This document shows, in pieces, positions 1-8,724 of a stretch of 64,000 nt of DNA (positions are counted from its first letter, which is position 1; each line of letters begins with the position of its first letter). The translations under genes were made by a program, and so were the position numbers. A model generated the notes under the pieces. The model did not search any database. It worked only from the letters and a program-made list of their open reading frames with translations, and was not told the DNA's origin. Origin of the DNA: Chryseobacterium sp. G0186 (GTDB taxonomy: Bacteria; Bacteroidota; Bacteroidia; Flavobacteriales; Weeksellaceae); assembly GCF_003815675.1 (NCBI RefSeq), contig NZ_CP033918.1, positions 1,736,001-1,800,000 of the forward strand, read 5' to 3'.

Positions 1-1
1 T

Positions 2-1513
2 TTGATTGTCTTTCCTATTATCGGACGTTGGTTTTTCAAAAGAGTTGATGACAAGATCTCTCAATATATTTTTGTACTGGTGATGATTTATCTTGCCGCA
101 ATGCTTGCAGAGCTTGCCGGGGTAGAAGCCATTATTGGGGCGTTTTTCGCAGGATTGGCGTTAAACAGGCTTATTCCCCATACTTCTTCTCTGATGAACA
201 GGGTTGAATTTGTAGGAAACGCCATCTTTATCCCGTTCTTCCTGATCAGTGTAGGAATGCTGATTGATTTTAAGGTTTTCTTTAAAAGCTGGGAAACCCT
301 TGAAGTAGCCGGAATTATGCTCGTAGCATCCATAGGAGGAAAATATGTGTCTGCTGTAGCCACTCAAAAAACTTTCAGATTAACCAAGGAAGAGGGAAAA
401 CTGATCTTCGGACTAAGCTCTGCTTCTGCAGCGGCAACCCTTGCTTCTGTAATGGTGGGTTACAACATCATCCTTTCTGAAACTGAAACCGGAGAACCCG
501 TAAGACTATTGAATGAACATGTGCTGAACGGCAGTATTTTACTGATCCTGATTTCCTGTACCATTTCATCCTTTATTTCCATGGCCAATGCCCAGAAAAT
601 TGCTGAGGCAGACAATGAAGATACCGTTTCCGGAAACAGCCATGAAGAGGAAAACATTCTGTTGGCCATTAACCATGAAGAAACCGTTGAAAGGATGGTT
701 AATCTTGGGATCCTGATTAAAGCTCATTCCAATACCGAAGATTTATTTGCCTTAAATGTCATCAATGAAGATAAAAATGAGTCTTCCGTTAAAAATGCAG
801 AAAAACTGCTTCACCAGGCTACTGATACTGCGGCTGCGGCTGATGTTAAATTACAGGCTCTTAAAAGATATGATAACGACGTCATCAATGGGGTCAATAA
901 TGTTATTAAGGAACAGGACATCACAGATCTTATTATCGGTCTGGAAGATGAAAAAGGATTCTCACCCTCTTTTATCTATAATCTTTACAATGGCTATCTT
1001 CAGAATGATGATGTCAATATCTTGGTATACCATGCCGCACAACCTCTTTCTACCATTAAAAGATATGCTGTAATGATTCCCGAGAATGCTCACAAGGAAG
1101 CTGGATTCTTCCATTCCCTTTTAAGAGTTTGGAATATTGCCAGAAATTCTGGAGCTACGGTAGTTTTTTATGCTCCAGAAAATATTTTGGACATCCTTCA
1201 AAAGATCATCAAAAAAGCCAATATAGAAGCAGAATTCATCATCATGAATACCTGGCAGGATGGTGAAAAAACCGCTGCTCAGCTGAAAGATGATGAAGCA
1301 TTGATTATTTTCATGGCAAAAAGAGGAATGCAATCCTACATTCCAAGGATGAGACTTATCCCGGAACTGTTGAACCGATATTTGAATGATAATAATTATC
1401 TACTGATCTTCCCATTCTCGGAATATGACAAAAACAGTCCGGAAATACGGTCTGTAGGAAACCACGGAGATTTTGTAGAAATCGGAAATGTGATTCAGAA
1501 AATTTTTAAATAA
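2..1513 (+). CDS. Cation:proton antiporter (CPA2/Kef type) with C-terminal USP-like domain, 5' partial
   Basis: The frame is open to the left edge, so the true start and the first transmembrane helices lie outside the window. The first ~200 codons give hydrophobic helices with the gly/ala-rich text of Na+/H+ exchangers (AGVEAIIGAFFAGLALNR, then FFLISVGMLIDF). From about residue 215 the protein is soluble, and EENILLAINHEETVERMVNLG resembles the start of a universal stress protein domain, as often fused to Bacteroidota CPA2 antiporters. Expected role: monovalent cation/H+ exchange at the inner membrane, with the tail as a sensor (inference). The ion specificity cannot be read from this fragment. 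Confidence 0.85.
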   Translation: MIVFPIIGRWFFKRVDDKISQYIFVLVMIYLAAMLAELAGVEAIIGAFFAGLALNRLIPHTSSLMNRVEFVGNAIFIPFFLISVGMLIDFKVFFKSWETLEVAGIMLVASIGGKYVSAVATQKTFRLTKEEGKLIFGLSSASAAATLASVMVGYNIILSETETGEPVRLLNEHVLNGSILLILISCTISSFISMANAQKIAEADNEDTVSGNSHEEENILLAINHEETVERMVNLGILIKAHSNTEDLFALNVINEDKNESSVKNAEKLLHQATDTAAAADVKLQALKRYDNDVINGVNNVIKEQDITDLIIGLEDEKGFSPSFIYNLYNGYLQNDDVNILVYHAAQPLSTIKRYAVMIPENAHKEAGFFHSLLRVWNIARNSGATVVFYAPENILDILQKIIKKANIEAEFIIMNTWQDGEKTAAQLKDDEALIIFMAKRGMQSYIPRMRLIPELLNRYLNDNNYLLIFPFSEYDKNSPEIRSVGNHGDFVEIGNVIQKIFK

Positions 1514-1553
1514 CAACCATTATTTATTCAAATTAAAACGCACCAAAAAAATA

Positions 1554-2255
1554 TTGAAAACAAATAAAGTATTCCTCTTAACAGCTGTTTTGAGTGCCCA
1601 TTTATCCTTTGCCCAATTTGCAAAAATTGTAGATAAGGACGGCTATGTGAATCTAAGGGAAACCGGAGACGCCAAAAGTAAGATTATAGGAAAGATAAAT
1701 TCTGACGAGATTGTCTATGTCTTTGAACCGGACCAGGCCAATCAAAACTGGCTTAATGTAGATTATAATGAGAAAACAGGTGGCTACATTCACAGTTCAA
1801 GAGTGAAATACATAGAATCCTATGAAGTGATCCCCCCAATGGTAAGGGACGAAAACAAAGCTGTTTTTAAATCCGGAAACATTAAAGTAGACATCCTTAC
1901 CAGGAAATTCAATTATAAGGAAAATAAAAAGTTCTTTTCCACATCAGATTATAACGGACAAAAAATAGAGGATCAATATAAAGGTCAGCTGATATGGGGT
2001 ACTGATGGTACCATTCCTCAAACCCAGTACCAATCGATTACAGTGCAGATTGGAGATCAGAAGATTAAGATTCCCAACAAGGAAATTGAAAATCTTTTCA
2101 ATGTCAATAATGAAATGACAAATTGCTATTTTGACCGTAAAAATGATACTTTGTATATCACTATGCTTAACTCTGACGGAGCCGGCGGCTATGTGGCTCT
2201 TTTCAGGATCGTGAAAGGTGAATATAAGGATCGAGTTTTAAAGATGCCTTTTTAA
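1554..2255 (+). CDS. Secreted SH3-like domain protein
   Basis: A 233-aa protein with a clean signal peptide (residues 1-20, ending SFAQ). An SH3b-like stretch follows: GYVNLRETGDAKSKIIGKI is the usual bacterial SH3 opening, with a hydrophobic strand pattern to about residue 85. The start codon is TTG; no ATG fits, and the signal peptide begins directly at it. It has a clear paralogue at 25007-25804 that shares the layout of SH3-like head, variable middle, and a C-terminal part ending in a (F/W)xIxKG motif. Likely periplasmic or surface exposed; the function is unknown. It lies 40 nt after the antiporter gene and ends before a strong hairpin terminator. Confidence 0.7.
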   Translation: MKTNKVFLLTAVLSAHLSFAQFAKIVDKDGYVNLRETGDAKSKIIGKINSDEIVYVFEPDQANQNWLNVDYNEKTGGYIHSSRVKYIESYEVIPPMVRDENKAVFKSGNIKVDILTRKFNYKENKKFFSTSDYNGQKIEDQYKGQLIWGTDGTIPQTQYQSITVQIGDQKIKIPNKEIENLFNVNNEMTNCYFDRKNDTLYITMLNSDGAGGYVALFRIVKGEYKDRVLKMPF

Positions 2256-2342
2256 AATCTATCTATCACTAATTAAGCAAATCTAGCAGATGATGAAAAA
2301 AAATCTGCGTAATCTCCAAAATCAGCGAGAAAGAATAAAGAT

Positions 2343-2379
2343 AAAAGGCAGCTATATCCATATACAGCTGCCTTTTTTT
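2343..2379. terminator. Bidirectional rho-independent terminator
   Basis: The hairpin arms are AAAAGGCAGCT and AGCTGCCTTTT with a short loop. A T-run follows on the + strand and an A-run precedes it, so it can also serve the minus strand. It sits between the convergent SH3-like gene and purK. Confidence 0.85.
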
Positions 2380-2392
2380 ATATTTTGAATTT

Positions 2393-3508
2393 CTATGATT
2401 CTGAAATCACTCTCACCATTCCTTTCACCATCACAAGCTTTTCCATAAGCTCTTCTCTGGAATCTGCGAGCACATTGATGTGCCCCATTTTTCTTCCTGG
2501 TTTGGTTTCTGTTTTTCCGTATAAGTGAATATAGGTTTCTGGTAATTTCAGGACCTCGTCCATTCCCTCATACACTACTTTTCCTTCATATCCTTCTGCA
2601 CCTACCAGATTCAACATTCCACTATAAGTAATAGCATCCGTATCTGCTAATGGTAGATTTTTTACCACACGATACATCTGTTCAAACTGTGAATTTGTAT
2701 TTCCCTCCTGACTTTGATGACCAGAATTGTGTAGCCTTGGTGCTGTTTCATTGACCCAGATTTTCCCTTCCTTATCAAGAAATAATTCGATGGCAAAAAG
2801 CCCAGGAGAGTTTACAGCACTTAAAAATTTCTCTGTAATGGCATCAATTTGTAACTGAACATCCTCTGTAAGAAGTACCGGACAAACATTGAAGTCCAAC
2901 AAGTTTAGTTTTGGATCTGCAACCATCTCCGTTACCGGGAAAATATTGGTTTCTCCTTTTTCATTTCTCGCTACAATAACGGAAAGTTCCTTATCAATAT
3001 CTACAAGACTTTCAATCACCGAAGCCTCTGTCCATAGATTTTGATAGTCATCTTCTGTTTTAATAACCTGTACTCCTTTTCCGTCATATCCTCCTGTATT
3101 CATCTTTTGAACAAATGGCAATGGCATGATGATCTTTTCATCACTGTTCCAAACCACCTGAAATTCCGGACTTGGGATACCATGGGTTTTATAAAATTCT
3201 TTCTGAAGAATCTTTTGCTGGATGGTTTTGATGATATTGGCATTGGGAACCACTTTTATTCCCTGTTTTTCCAGTTCAGCCAATGCATCAGCATTTACGT
3301 GCTCTATTTCAATGGTCACAACGTCCTTATCTTTTCCAAAGTTCAGAACCGTTTCATAATCATTAAAATTTCCCTGCGTAAAGTAAGAGATATTATGACA
3401 TGGGGCATCAGAAGCCGGATCCAGTGTATAAAACTCATCATCGTACTTCAATGCACTTTGTATCAACATTCTTCCCAGCTGTCCGCCACCCAGAATTCCT
3501 ATTTTCAT
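2393..3508 (-). CDS. purK: 5-(carboxyamino)imidazole ribonucleotide synthase PurK
   Basis: PurK catalyses ATP-dependent carboxylation of AIR to N5-CAIR in purine synthesis, paired with PurE. At 371 aa it has normal family length. The N-terminus MKIGILGGGQLGRML is the hallmark nucleotide-fold start. The ATP-grasp core shows PFVQKMNTGGYDGKG and the C-terminal catalytic block shows NETAPRLHNSGH. It follows the DUF1543 gene by under 30 nt on the same strand and probably shares its promoter. Cytoplasmic. Confidence 0.97.
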   Translation of the reverse strand: MKIGILGGGQLGRMLIQSALKYDDEFYTLDPASDAPCHNISYFTQGNFNDYETVLNFGKDKDVVTIEIEHVNADALAELEKQGIKVVPNANIIKTIQQKILQKEFYKTHGIPSPEFQVVWNSDEKIIMPLPFVQKMNTGGYDGKGVQVIKTEDDYQNLWTEASVIESLVDIDKELSVIVARNEKGETNIFPVTEMVADPKLNLLDFNVCPVLLTEDVQLQIDAITEKFLSAVNSPGLFAIELFLDKEGKIWVNETAPRLHNSGHQSQEGNTNSQFEQMYRVVKNLPLADTDAITYSGMLNLVGAEGYEGKVVYEGMDEVLKLPETYIHLYGKTETKPGRKMGHINVLADSREELMEKLVMVKGMVRVISES

Positions 3509-3533
3509 TTTTTATTTTTATTAGATTTATTTC

Positions 3534-4085
3534 TTATTGAATTTTATCAATATTTAAGTAGCCCAGTCCCATTGGGTTTTCCTGGTTTTCTGCTTCGGAT
3601 TTTTGAAGAACAATTGAATATTTTTCCTTCATGCTCTCCGGAAGAATATCGCTTACATTAAAAATGTCATCAATATCCACTCCATGTTTGTCATCAATAT
3701 GGCTTACCGCTCCTTCGAATCCCATGGTTTGATAAAACTCAGTTGCTCTGGCCCTTTTCACGATCTCCCCCATTGATTGACCTACCATTAAATGCTGTTC
3801 GTGAAATTCTTCAAAAAAACCTTTCTTATAACCACCCAGATTAAGGAAATACAGTTGTTCATCAGATGATTTCTCACCTTTTTTTACAATCTTCACCTCA
3901 TATCCGTCTGCAAACCTTACCTCCTGATAACAGTCCAGGTGAATTTTTCCATTGGCTTCCTTCCAGAAGTCTTTCATATTAGGAACCAGGTCCTTAAGAT
4001 TCTCTGCAATTCCGAAAAATACGTCATGCTGCTCAATATTTCTTCCTTTGGGCGTTGCCCCAAGAATAATATAAAATAATTTCAT
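3534..4085 (-). CDS. DUF1543 domain protein
   Basis: The sequence LGATPKGRNIEQHDVFFGI followed by L-x-x-L-V-P-x-M matches DUF1543, a family of unknown function. No signal peptide or membrane helix is seen. An ATG at 4097 is in frame, but the ATG at 4085 (MKLFYIILG) is preferred for two reasons: family members begin this way, and the promoter -7 box at 4103-4110 would put the transcript start at about 4097. It lies upstream of purK with a short gap, a likely two-gene transcript. A link to purines is only positional. Confidence 0.75.
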   Translation of the reverse strand: MKLFYIILGATPKGRNIEQHDVFFGIAENLKDLVPNMKDFWKEANGKIHLDCYQEVRFADGYEVKIVKKGEKSSDEQLYFLNLGGYKKGFFEEFHEQHLMVGQSMGEIVKRARATEFYQTMGFEGAVSHIDDKHGVDIDDIFNVSDILPESMKEKYSIVLQKSEAENQENPMGLGYLNIDKIQ

Positions 4086-4102
4086 TTCACTTTTCATGCA
4101 TA

Positions 4103-4131
4103 CAAAAATACGTTAAATTTATCTTTTTCAA
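4103..4131 (-). promoter_or_regulatory. Bacteroidota-type promoter for the DUF1543-purK unit
   Basis: Read on the minus strand: TTG (4131-4129), an 18-nt spacer, then TATTTTTG (4110-4103), which matches TAnnTTTG exactly. The predicted transcript start is about 4097. Confidence 0.6.
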
Positions 4132-4135
4132 ATGT

Positions 4136-4166
4136 TTGGCAGACTACTACAATAATTTTATATTTG
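4136..4166 (+). promoter_or_regulatory. Bacteroidota-type promoter for the TauE/SafE gene
   Basis: TTG (4136-4138), a 20-nt spacer, then TATATTTG (4159-4166) gives a full match to the flavobacterial consensus. The start codon is at 4183, leaving a leader of about 10 nt. It is back to back with the minus-strand promoter at 4103-4131. Confidence 0.65.
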
Positions 4167-4182
4167 TAACATTAATTGTAGT

Positions 4183-5013
4183 ATGTCAGAAATCATCATA
4201 CTCTTCCTTGGCGCAATTTCCGCTGGTCTTTTAGGTTCACTTACGGGTTTAGGAGGAGGAGTTATTATCATTCCTTTATTAACGCTAGGTTTTGGCGTTC
4301 CAATGCATTATGCTATCGGTGCTTCCCTCATCTCTGTGATCGGGACTTCTTCCGGTGCGGCAGTAGCTTTCGTTAAAGAAGGTTTTACCAATATGAGAAT
4401 CGGAATGTTTCTCGAAATAGCCACTACTGCAGGAGCCATTATTGGCGCCTTGGTTTCAGGAATGCTTAACCCAAATACCATTGGAATTATTTTCGCAAGT
4501 ATTCTTCTTTTAACTGTTGTTTTAAATCTTAAAGGCAAACCTGACCATCAGGAGCCCTTAGTAAAAGGAAGTCTGGAGGATAAATTAAAACTTTACGGAA
4601 CTTTTCCGGATAAAGGGATTTTAAAAAGCTATTCTGCAAGAAATACTGTGCCTGGATTTTTGATGATGATGTTTGCCGGAGCCATGTCCGGACTTTTAGG
4701 AATAGGTTCAGGAGCATTAAAGGTATTGGCAATGGATAATATGATGAAACTGCCATTTAAGGTTTCTACCACTACCAGTAACTTTATGATTGGAGTAACG
4801 GCGGTAGCCAGTGCACTGATTTACTTTCAAAGAGGAGAGATTATCCCTGTCATTGCTGCACCAGTTGTAATTGGTGTTGTGATAGGTAGTTTTATTGGTT
4901 CAAAAACGCTAATGGTATCCAAAACAAAAAAACTAAAGGTATTTTTTGCTATTGTTATTACCATTCTGTCTATTTATATGATGTATAACGGTATCAACAA
5001 AAGCTTCAGGTAA
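4183..5013 (+). CDS. TauE/SafE family sulfite/anion exporter
   Basis: A 276-aa integral membrane protein with about eight hydrophobic segments and the two internally similar glycine-rich halves of TauE/SafE: GSLTGLGGGVIIIPLL near residue 18 and GLLGIGSGALKVLAM near residue 170. These families move sulfite, sulfoacetate or other organosulfur anions across the inner membrane; the substrate here is unknown. The stop overlaps the next start by one base (TAATG), so translation with the DUF1634 gene is coupled. Confidence 0.9.
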   Translation: MSEIIILFLGAISAGLLGSLTGLGGGVIIIPLLTLGFGVPMHYAIGASLISVIGTSSGAAVAFVKEGFTNMRIGMFLEIATTAGAIIGALVSGMLNPNTIGIIFASILLLTVVLNLKGKPDHQEPLVKGSLEDKLKLYGTFPDKGILKSYSARNTVPGFLMMMFAGAMSGLLGIGSGALKVLAMDNMMKLPFKVSTTTSNFMIGVTAVASALIYFQRGEIIPVIAAPVVIGVVIGSFIGSKTLMVSKTKKLKVFFAIVITILSIYMMYNGINKSFR

Positions 5014-5396
5014 TGAAAAAGAATTTTACAGATGTAGATCTGAACCGTTCCGTAGGAAATCTTCTGAGACTGGGAGTTATTCTTTCTGTGGCAACTTCAT
5101 TAATAGGCTTTATCAAGTTATTTACTGAGGGGTTTGAAATGCCTAAAAAATACACCAATCTTGTGGTAGGTACTTCTTCTGAAAAGGTTTGGGGCCAGTT
5201 TTGGGACTCTTTATGCAAGGGGCAAGGAATGGGCATCATCCAACTGGGAATCCTTTTGTTGATTTTCACACCATTGATGAGGATTGTCTTTGCCTTGATA
5301 GGATATTTAAAAGAAAAAGACTACGTATATGTAGTCATTTCATCAATTGTTTTGGCAATTATGACAGTAAGCTTCTTTGCAGGCTACGCACATTAA
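5013..5396 (+). CDS. DUF1634 membrane protein
   Basis: A 127-aa protein with three predicted helices: residues ~18-37, one near 70-95 and one near 103-125. The N-terminal LNRSVGNLLRLGVILS is typical of DUF1634. This family is routinely found directly after TauE/SafE genes, as here with a 1-nt overlap, which suggests a small accessory subunit. No catalytic residues are recognised. Confidence 0.85.
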   Translation: MKKNFTDVDLNRSVGNLLRLGVILSVATSLIGFIKLFTEGFEMPKKYTNLVVGTSSEKVWGQFWDSLCKGQGMGIIQLGILLLIFTPLMRIVFALIGYLKEKDYVYVVISSIVLAIMTVSFFAGYAH

Positions 5397-5398
5397 TT

Positions 5399-5776
5399 TT
5401 ACATTTCATAAAACTCCAACGGTAGCTGATCGGGATCCTGGGTAAAGAAAAATTCTTTTCCGGTAAATTCATCTATACGGATCTCTTCACACTTCAATCC
5501 TTTCCCTGTCAGTTCGTTTCGTTTTTCTGTAACATTTTCAACGGAAAAAGCAAGATGCCTTAAACCACAGGCTTCAGGACGAGAGGGGCGTTGGGGAGAA
5601 TCCGGAAAGGAGAACAGCTCAATCACATAATGATCTCCGATAGCCAGATCAAGCTTATAAGACTGTCTTTCTTCACGATAGACTTCACGAGCAATCCGTA
5701 AGCCTATAATTTCTGTATAGAATTTTTTTGACACTTCATAATCGGAACCAATAATTGCAATGTGGTGTATCTTCAT
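5399..5776 (-). CDS. VOC family (glyoxalase-like) protein, YaeR type
   Basis: A 125-aa protein with one vicinal-oxygen-chelate fold unit. It has HHIAIIGSDYEVSKKFYTE at the N-terminus, HYVIELFSFP and GLRHLAFSVENV in the middle, and PLEFYE at the end. The two His and two Glu positions of the metal site are present (H5/H4 region, E near 54, H near 75, E near 122). It resembles SMU1112c/YaeR lactoylglutathione-lyase-like proteins; the substrate is unknown. It follows the NTF2-like gene by 35 nt. Its stop lies 2 nt from the convergent DUF1634 stop, with no terminator visible. Confidence 0.85.
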   Translation of the reverse strand: MKIHHIAIIGSDYEVSKKFYTEIIGLRIAREVYREERQSYKLDLAIGDHYVIELFSFPDSPQRPSRPEACGLRHLAFSVENVTEKRNELTGKGLKCEEIRIDEFTGKEFFFTQDPDQLPLEFYEM

Positions 5777-5811
5777 TTTATTCTTTTAATCTTTAAATAA
5801 TTTAGTTTTTA

Positions 5812-6252
5812 CTACTGTATTTCTTTGCAGTTTTCCTTTCTTCGGGTATCAATAATATACTGGATTTTCCATTCGTTGTTCTGTTGTACCAATTGGAAGC
5901 TATTGGCTCCGCAATGGGAAAGTTTTCCTTTCAGATAAAAAGAATAAGGTGTAAATACACTGGCCAGATTACCATCTGTATGAACAGCTTCTACCACAAT
6001 TCTCTCTTCCAGGTCATTTTTTGAAAACTTAGAAACAGAGGTTATAAATTCCTGTATATTATCACTTTTTACAGTTCCGTCCTTGGTAATGGTCTGTAAA
6101 ATGGCATTGTCTGTAAAAACGGTTTTCATAAGTTCAGGATCTGCATTTTTCATGGCAAGAAACAGGTTATGAATAGGCTTTTCAATTTCCTTATTTTGCT
6201 GACCAAAAGCTGAAATACTGATCAGTAGCAACAGGGCTATAATTTTATTCAT
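5812..6252 (-). CDS. Secreted NTF2/SnoaL-like protein
   Basis: A 146-aa protein with a signal peptide (residues 1-17, ending SAFGQ). The mature part has the helix-sheet pattern of nuclear-transport-factor-2-like folds: IHNLFLAMKNADPELMKTVFTDNAIL is the usual opening and the final strands are FQLVQQNNEWKIQYI. Such domains can be enzymes or binding modules, and no catalytic residue can be assigned. Exported to the periplasm. It precedes the VOC gene on the same strand. Confidence 0.75.
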   Translation of the reverse strand: MNKIIALLLLISISAFGQQNKEIEKPIHNLFLAMKNADPELMKTVFTDNAILQTITKDGTVKSDNIQEFITSVSKFSKNDLEERIVVEAVHTDGNLASVFTPYSFYLKGKLSHCGANSFQLVQQNNEWKIQYIIDTRRKENCKEIQ

Positions 6253-6362
6253 AGAATGGATTTAGATAGATTAAAAATAGATAAAATAAAATTTAAATTG
6301 ATTAACAAATTTTAAAAATCATTTTTCTTAAATTGTAATCAAAATTATTTCATAACTTTTAT

Positions 6363-7445
6363 ATGTGGATTATTTATCTGACTTTGGCCATACTCCTTCT
6401 GGTCATTACAATACTGCCAAAAATTCAGCATTCTCACTGGATATTCAGAGTTCCGGAATTTGCTAAAATACAGGTTACATATCTTATCTTTTTCACTTTT
6501 CTATTAGGTTTTTTTACCGATTCTAAAGAATATTTATGGTATTACCAGGGCGTTCTGCTGGTCTTGTTTGTTCATCATAGCCATACGCTTATCAAGTACA
6601 CCCGTTTCTACCCCGTAAAGAAGCACAGAGAGCGTCAAAAATCTTCTGATAAATTACATTTTATTTCAGCGAATGTCTATCAGTTCAATAAAGAGTATGA
6701 AAAATTCATTGAACTTGTTAAAAAGTATAATCCTGATTTTTTCATGACTATGGAAAGCAATGGTGACTGGGAAAAAGCAATGAGACCTTTAGAAAAAGAA
6801 TATCGTTACCAGCATAAGGTGACCCTTGAAAACACCTACGGTATGCATTTCTATTCCAGAATAGAAATCAAGGAAGCCAAGACTCATTATTTTGTAGCTG
6901 ATGATATACCAAGTATTGAGGTACATATGAAAACAGCTGATGGTTTTTCTTTTGTCTTCTTTGGAGTTCATCCGCCGCCGCCAAGTCCTACAGAAGAAGA
7001 AACTTCAAAGGAAAGAGATGGTGATCTTCTAAGCACAGCAAAATGTGTAAAAGACATCAAAAAACCTGTTATTGTAGTGGGAGACTTCAATAATGTTGCA
7101 TGGTCAAGATCATCTGTACTTTTCAGAAAAACAAGCCATCTGATAGATCCGAGAATCGGGCATTCTTTTGTCTCCACCTTTCATGCGAAATACCGTCTTT
7201 TAAGGTTTCCTATCGATCTGATGTTTCACAGTGAAGATATTTTCATTAAACAGCTGAAGACATTGGAAAATTTTGGTTCAGATCATCTCCCGGTATATTG
7301 TGAGTTTTTCATAGATCATCAGAATGATGAACAGGAAGAGCTTATAGAAACAGCAACTTCTGAAGAGAAAGCAGAGGCCGAAATCATGATAGAAGAAGGA
7401 AAGAAAGAAGATGGTGAACGGGAAACTGTTGTTACTGAGGATTAA
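6363..7445 (+). CDS. Endonuclease/exonuclease/phosphatase family membrane protein
   Basis: A 360-aa protein with two or three N-terminal transmembrane helices (residues ~1-20, 38-55, 60-78). An EEP-fold domain follows (about 95-320) with SANVYQFN, ESNGDWE, GVHPPPPS, GDFNNVAW and FGSDHLPVY, which supply the conserved Asn, Glu, Asp-x-Asn and Asp-His pair. The last 40 residues are very acidic and low in complexity. The enzyme domain is predicted to hydrolyse phosphodiesters on one side of the inner membrane; the substrate is unknown. Confidence 0.85.
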   Translation: MWIIYLTLAILLLVITILPKIQHSHWIFRVPEFAKIQVTYLIFFTFLLGFFTDSKEYLWYYQGVLLVLFVHHSHTLIKYTRFYPVKKHRERQKSSDKLHFISANVYQFNKEYEKFIELVKKYNPDFFMTMESNGDWEKAMRPLEKEYRYQHKVTLENTYGMHFYSRIEIKEAKTHYFVADDIPSIEVHMKTADGFSFVFFGVHPPPPSPTEEETSKERDGDLLSTAKCVKDIKKPVIVVGDFNNVAWSRSSVLFRKTSHLIDPRIGHSFVSTFHAKYRLLRFPIDLMFHSEDIFIKQLKTLENFGSDHLPVYCEFFIDHQNDEQEELIETATSEEKAEAEIMIEEGKKEDGERETVVTED

Positions 7446-7475
7446 AAAAAGTGGGCTAAGTAAGGCCCACTTCTA
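7446..7475. terminator. Hairpin terminator between convergent genes
   Basis: The arms are GTGGGC (7451-7456) and GCCCAC (7465-7470). An A-run on the left gives a good T-tail for the minus-strand mvaD message; the + strand tail is weaker. Confidence 0.7.
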
Positions 7476-7493
7476 TTGAATATTATTTTTTAT

Positions 7494-8552
7494 TTAAAAT
7501 CTCATTATATCCTTCACTACTCCATTCTTTTGAGTGTGTTGTAATAATTCTGCTTCAATAAATGCTTGGATTTTCTCTTCAGAACCATTACTTGGGAAGA
7601 GAAGGTGAACATTAGCTCCTGCATCCAATGTAAAGAATAATGGCAATCCGGTTTCTCTTCTAAAATCCCAGATCTTATTGATAACCTCCAATGTTCCTGT
7701 TTTCATCAAAATAAAAGCAGGATCACTCATCATCATCATGGCATGAAGAGTAAGTGCTTCATGTTCCACCAATTTGATAAAACGTTCCATATCTCCGCTC
7801 TTCAGGATTTCCTTCATGGGAATAAAGTTTTCCCTTGCTTCCTGAAATCTTCTTTCTGCATAAGGATTGGTATTCATTAAGCCATGTCCTACCGTTGAAG
7901 AAACACTTTTTTGTCCTTCATGGATCAGTAAAACCCAATCATTAAAACTCTTGAATACTTCATGAATTTCAGAATCAGGATATTGTACTGCAAACAGGTC
8001 TGAACTTTCTTTAACCTCATCAGTTTCTCCCCAAACCACAAGTCCATTGTACAAGCTTCTGCATGCACTTCCGCTACCTAATCTTGCTAAAAATGAAGCT
8101 TTTCTAAGGGATTCTTCATCCGAATGGTTTCCTGTAAATTTTTCATCCAAAGCCATCAGGCATTTTGCAATCGCTCCAAATCCGGAGGCAGAACTTGCAA
8201 TTCCTGAACTGTGTGGAAAGGTATTTTCTGTTCTGATGATGTATTTCCCTTTTAAGATCCAAGGAAGATACTTTTCTATATTTTTAAAGTATTTCTCAAT
8301 TTTTTCAGCAAACTTCACTTCTTCATTTCCGGCAAGGAAAGTCTGCACAGAAAAAGACTCCTCTGCCAAAAACTCCACGGTAGTATTGGTTTTACAATGA
8401 TTTAAAGTATAACTGATACTTGGATTAGCCGGAATCTGATTGTCATATTTTCCCCAATACTTAATCAGGGCAATATTGGAAGGGCAGCTTTCTGAAACCG
8501 TCTGTGTATAAATATTGAAATTTTCTTTTCCTATAAAATCTTGTGTTGTCAT
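7494..8552 (-). CDS. mvaD: Diphosphomevalonate decarboxylase
   Basis: Catalyses the ATP-dependent decarboxylation of mevalonate 5-diphosphate to isopentenyl diphosphate, the last step of the mevalonate pathway used by Flavobacteriia. The 352-aa protein has the GHMP-kinase fold: SNIALIKYWGKYD near residue 25 is specific for this enzyme, and PHSSGIASSASGFGA is the glycine/serine-rich phosphate loop. The C-terminal substrate region includes TLDAGANVHLLFP. Cytoplasmic. The gene stands alone, with 170 nt upstream before the next minus-strand gene. Confidence 0.96.
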   Translation of the reverse strand: MTTQDFIGKENFNIYTQTVSESCPSNIALIKYWGKYDNQIPANPSISYTLNHCKTNTTVEFLAEESFSVQTFLAGNEEVKFAEKIEKYFKNIEKYLPWILKGKYIIRTENTFPHSSGIASSASGFGAIAKCLMALDEKFTGNHSDEESLRKASFLARLGSGSACRSLYNGLVVWGETDEVKESSDLFAVQYPDSEIHEVFKSFNDWVLLIHEGQKSVSSTVGHGLMNTNPYAERRFQEARENFIPMKEILKSGDMERFIKLVEHEALTLHAMMMMSDPAFILMKTGTLEVINKIWDFRRETGLPLFFTLDAGANVHLLFPSNGSEEKIQAFIEAELLQHTQKNGVVKDIMRF

Positions 8553-8724
8553 AGTTTAATTTAAGTGATAAAACTTTTTAACCACCCCGTCATTAATTTT
8601 CTGAATTTTCGCACCCCTCCAGAGGATGGGAATTTCTACGGTTTCAAATGTTATATTCGTAAAAATCAGAAATTTCTATAGAACATAAAGCTTCAAAGGG
8701 TATTCCGGGTAAAAAGTTTTATAA

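Noticed and set aside
3041-3661. 206-codon + strand frame opposite purK and the DUF1543 gene
   Set aside because: It overlaps two well-supported genes on the other strand, and the translation is low-complexity with no domain.
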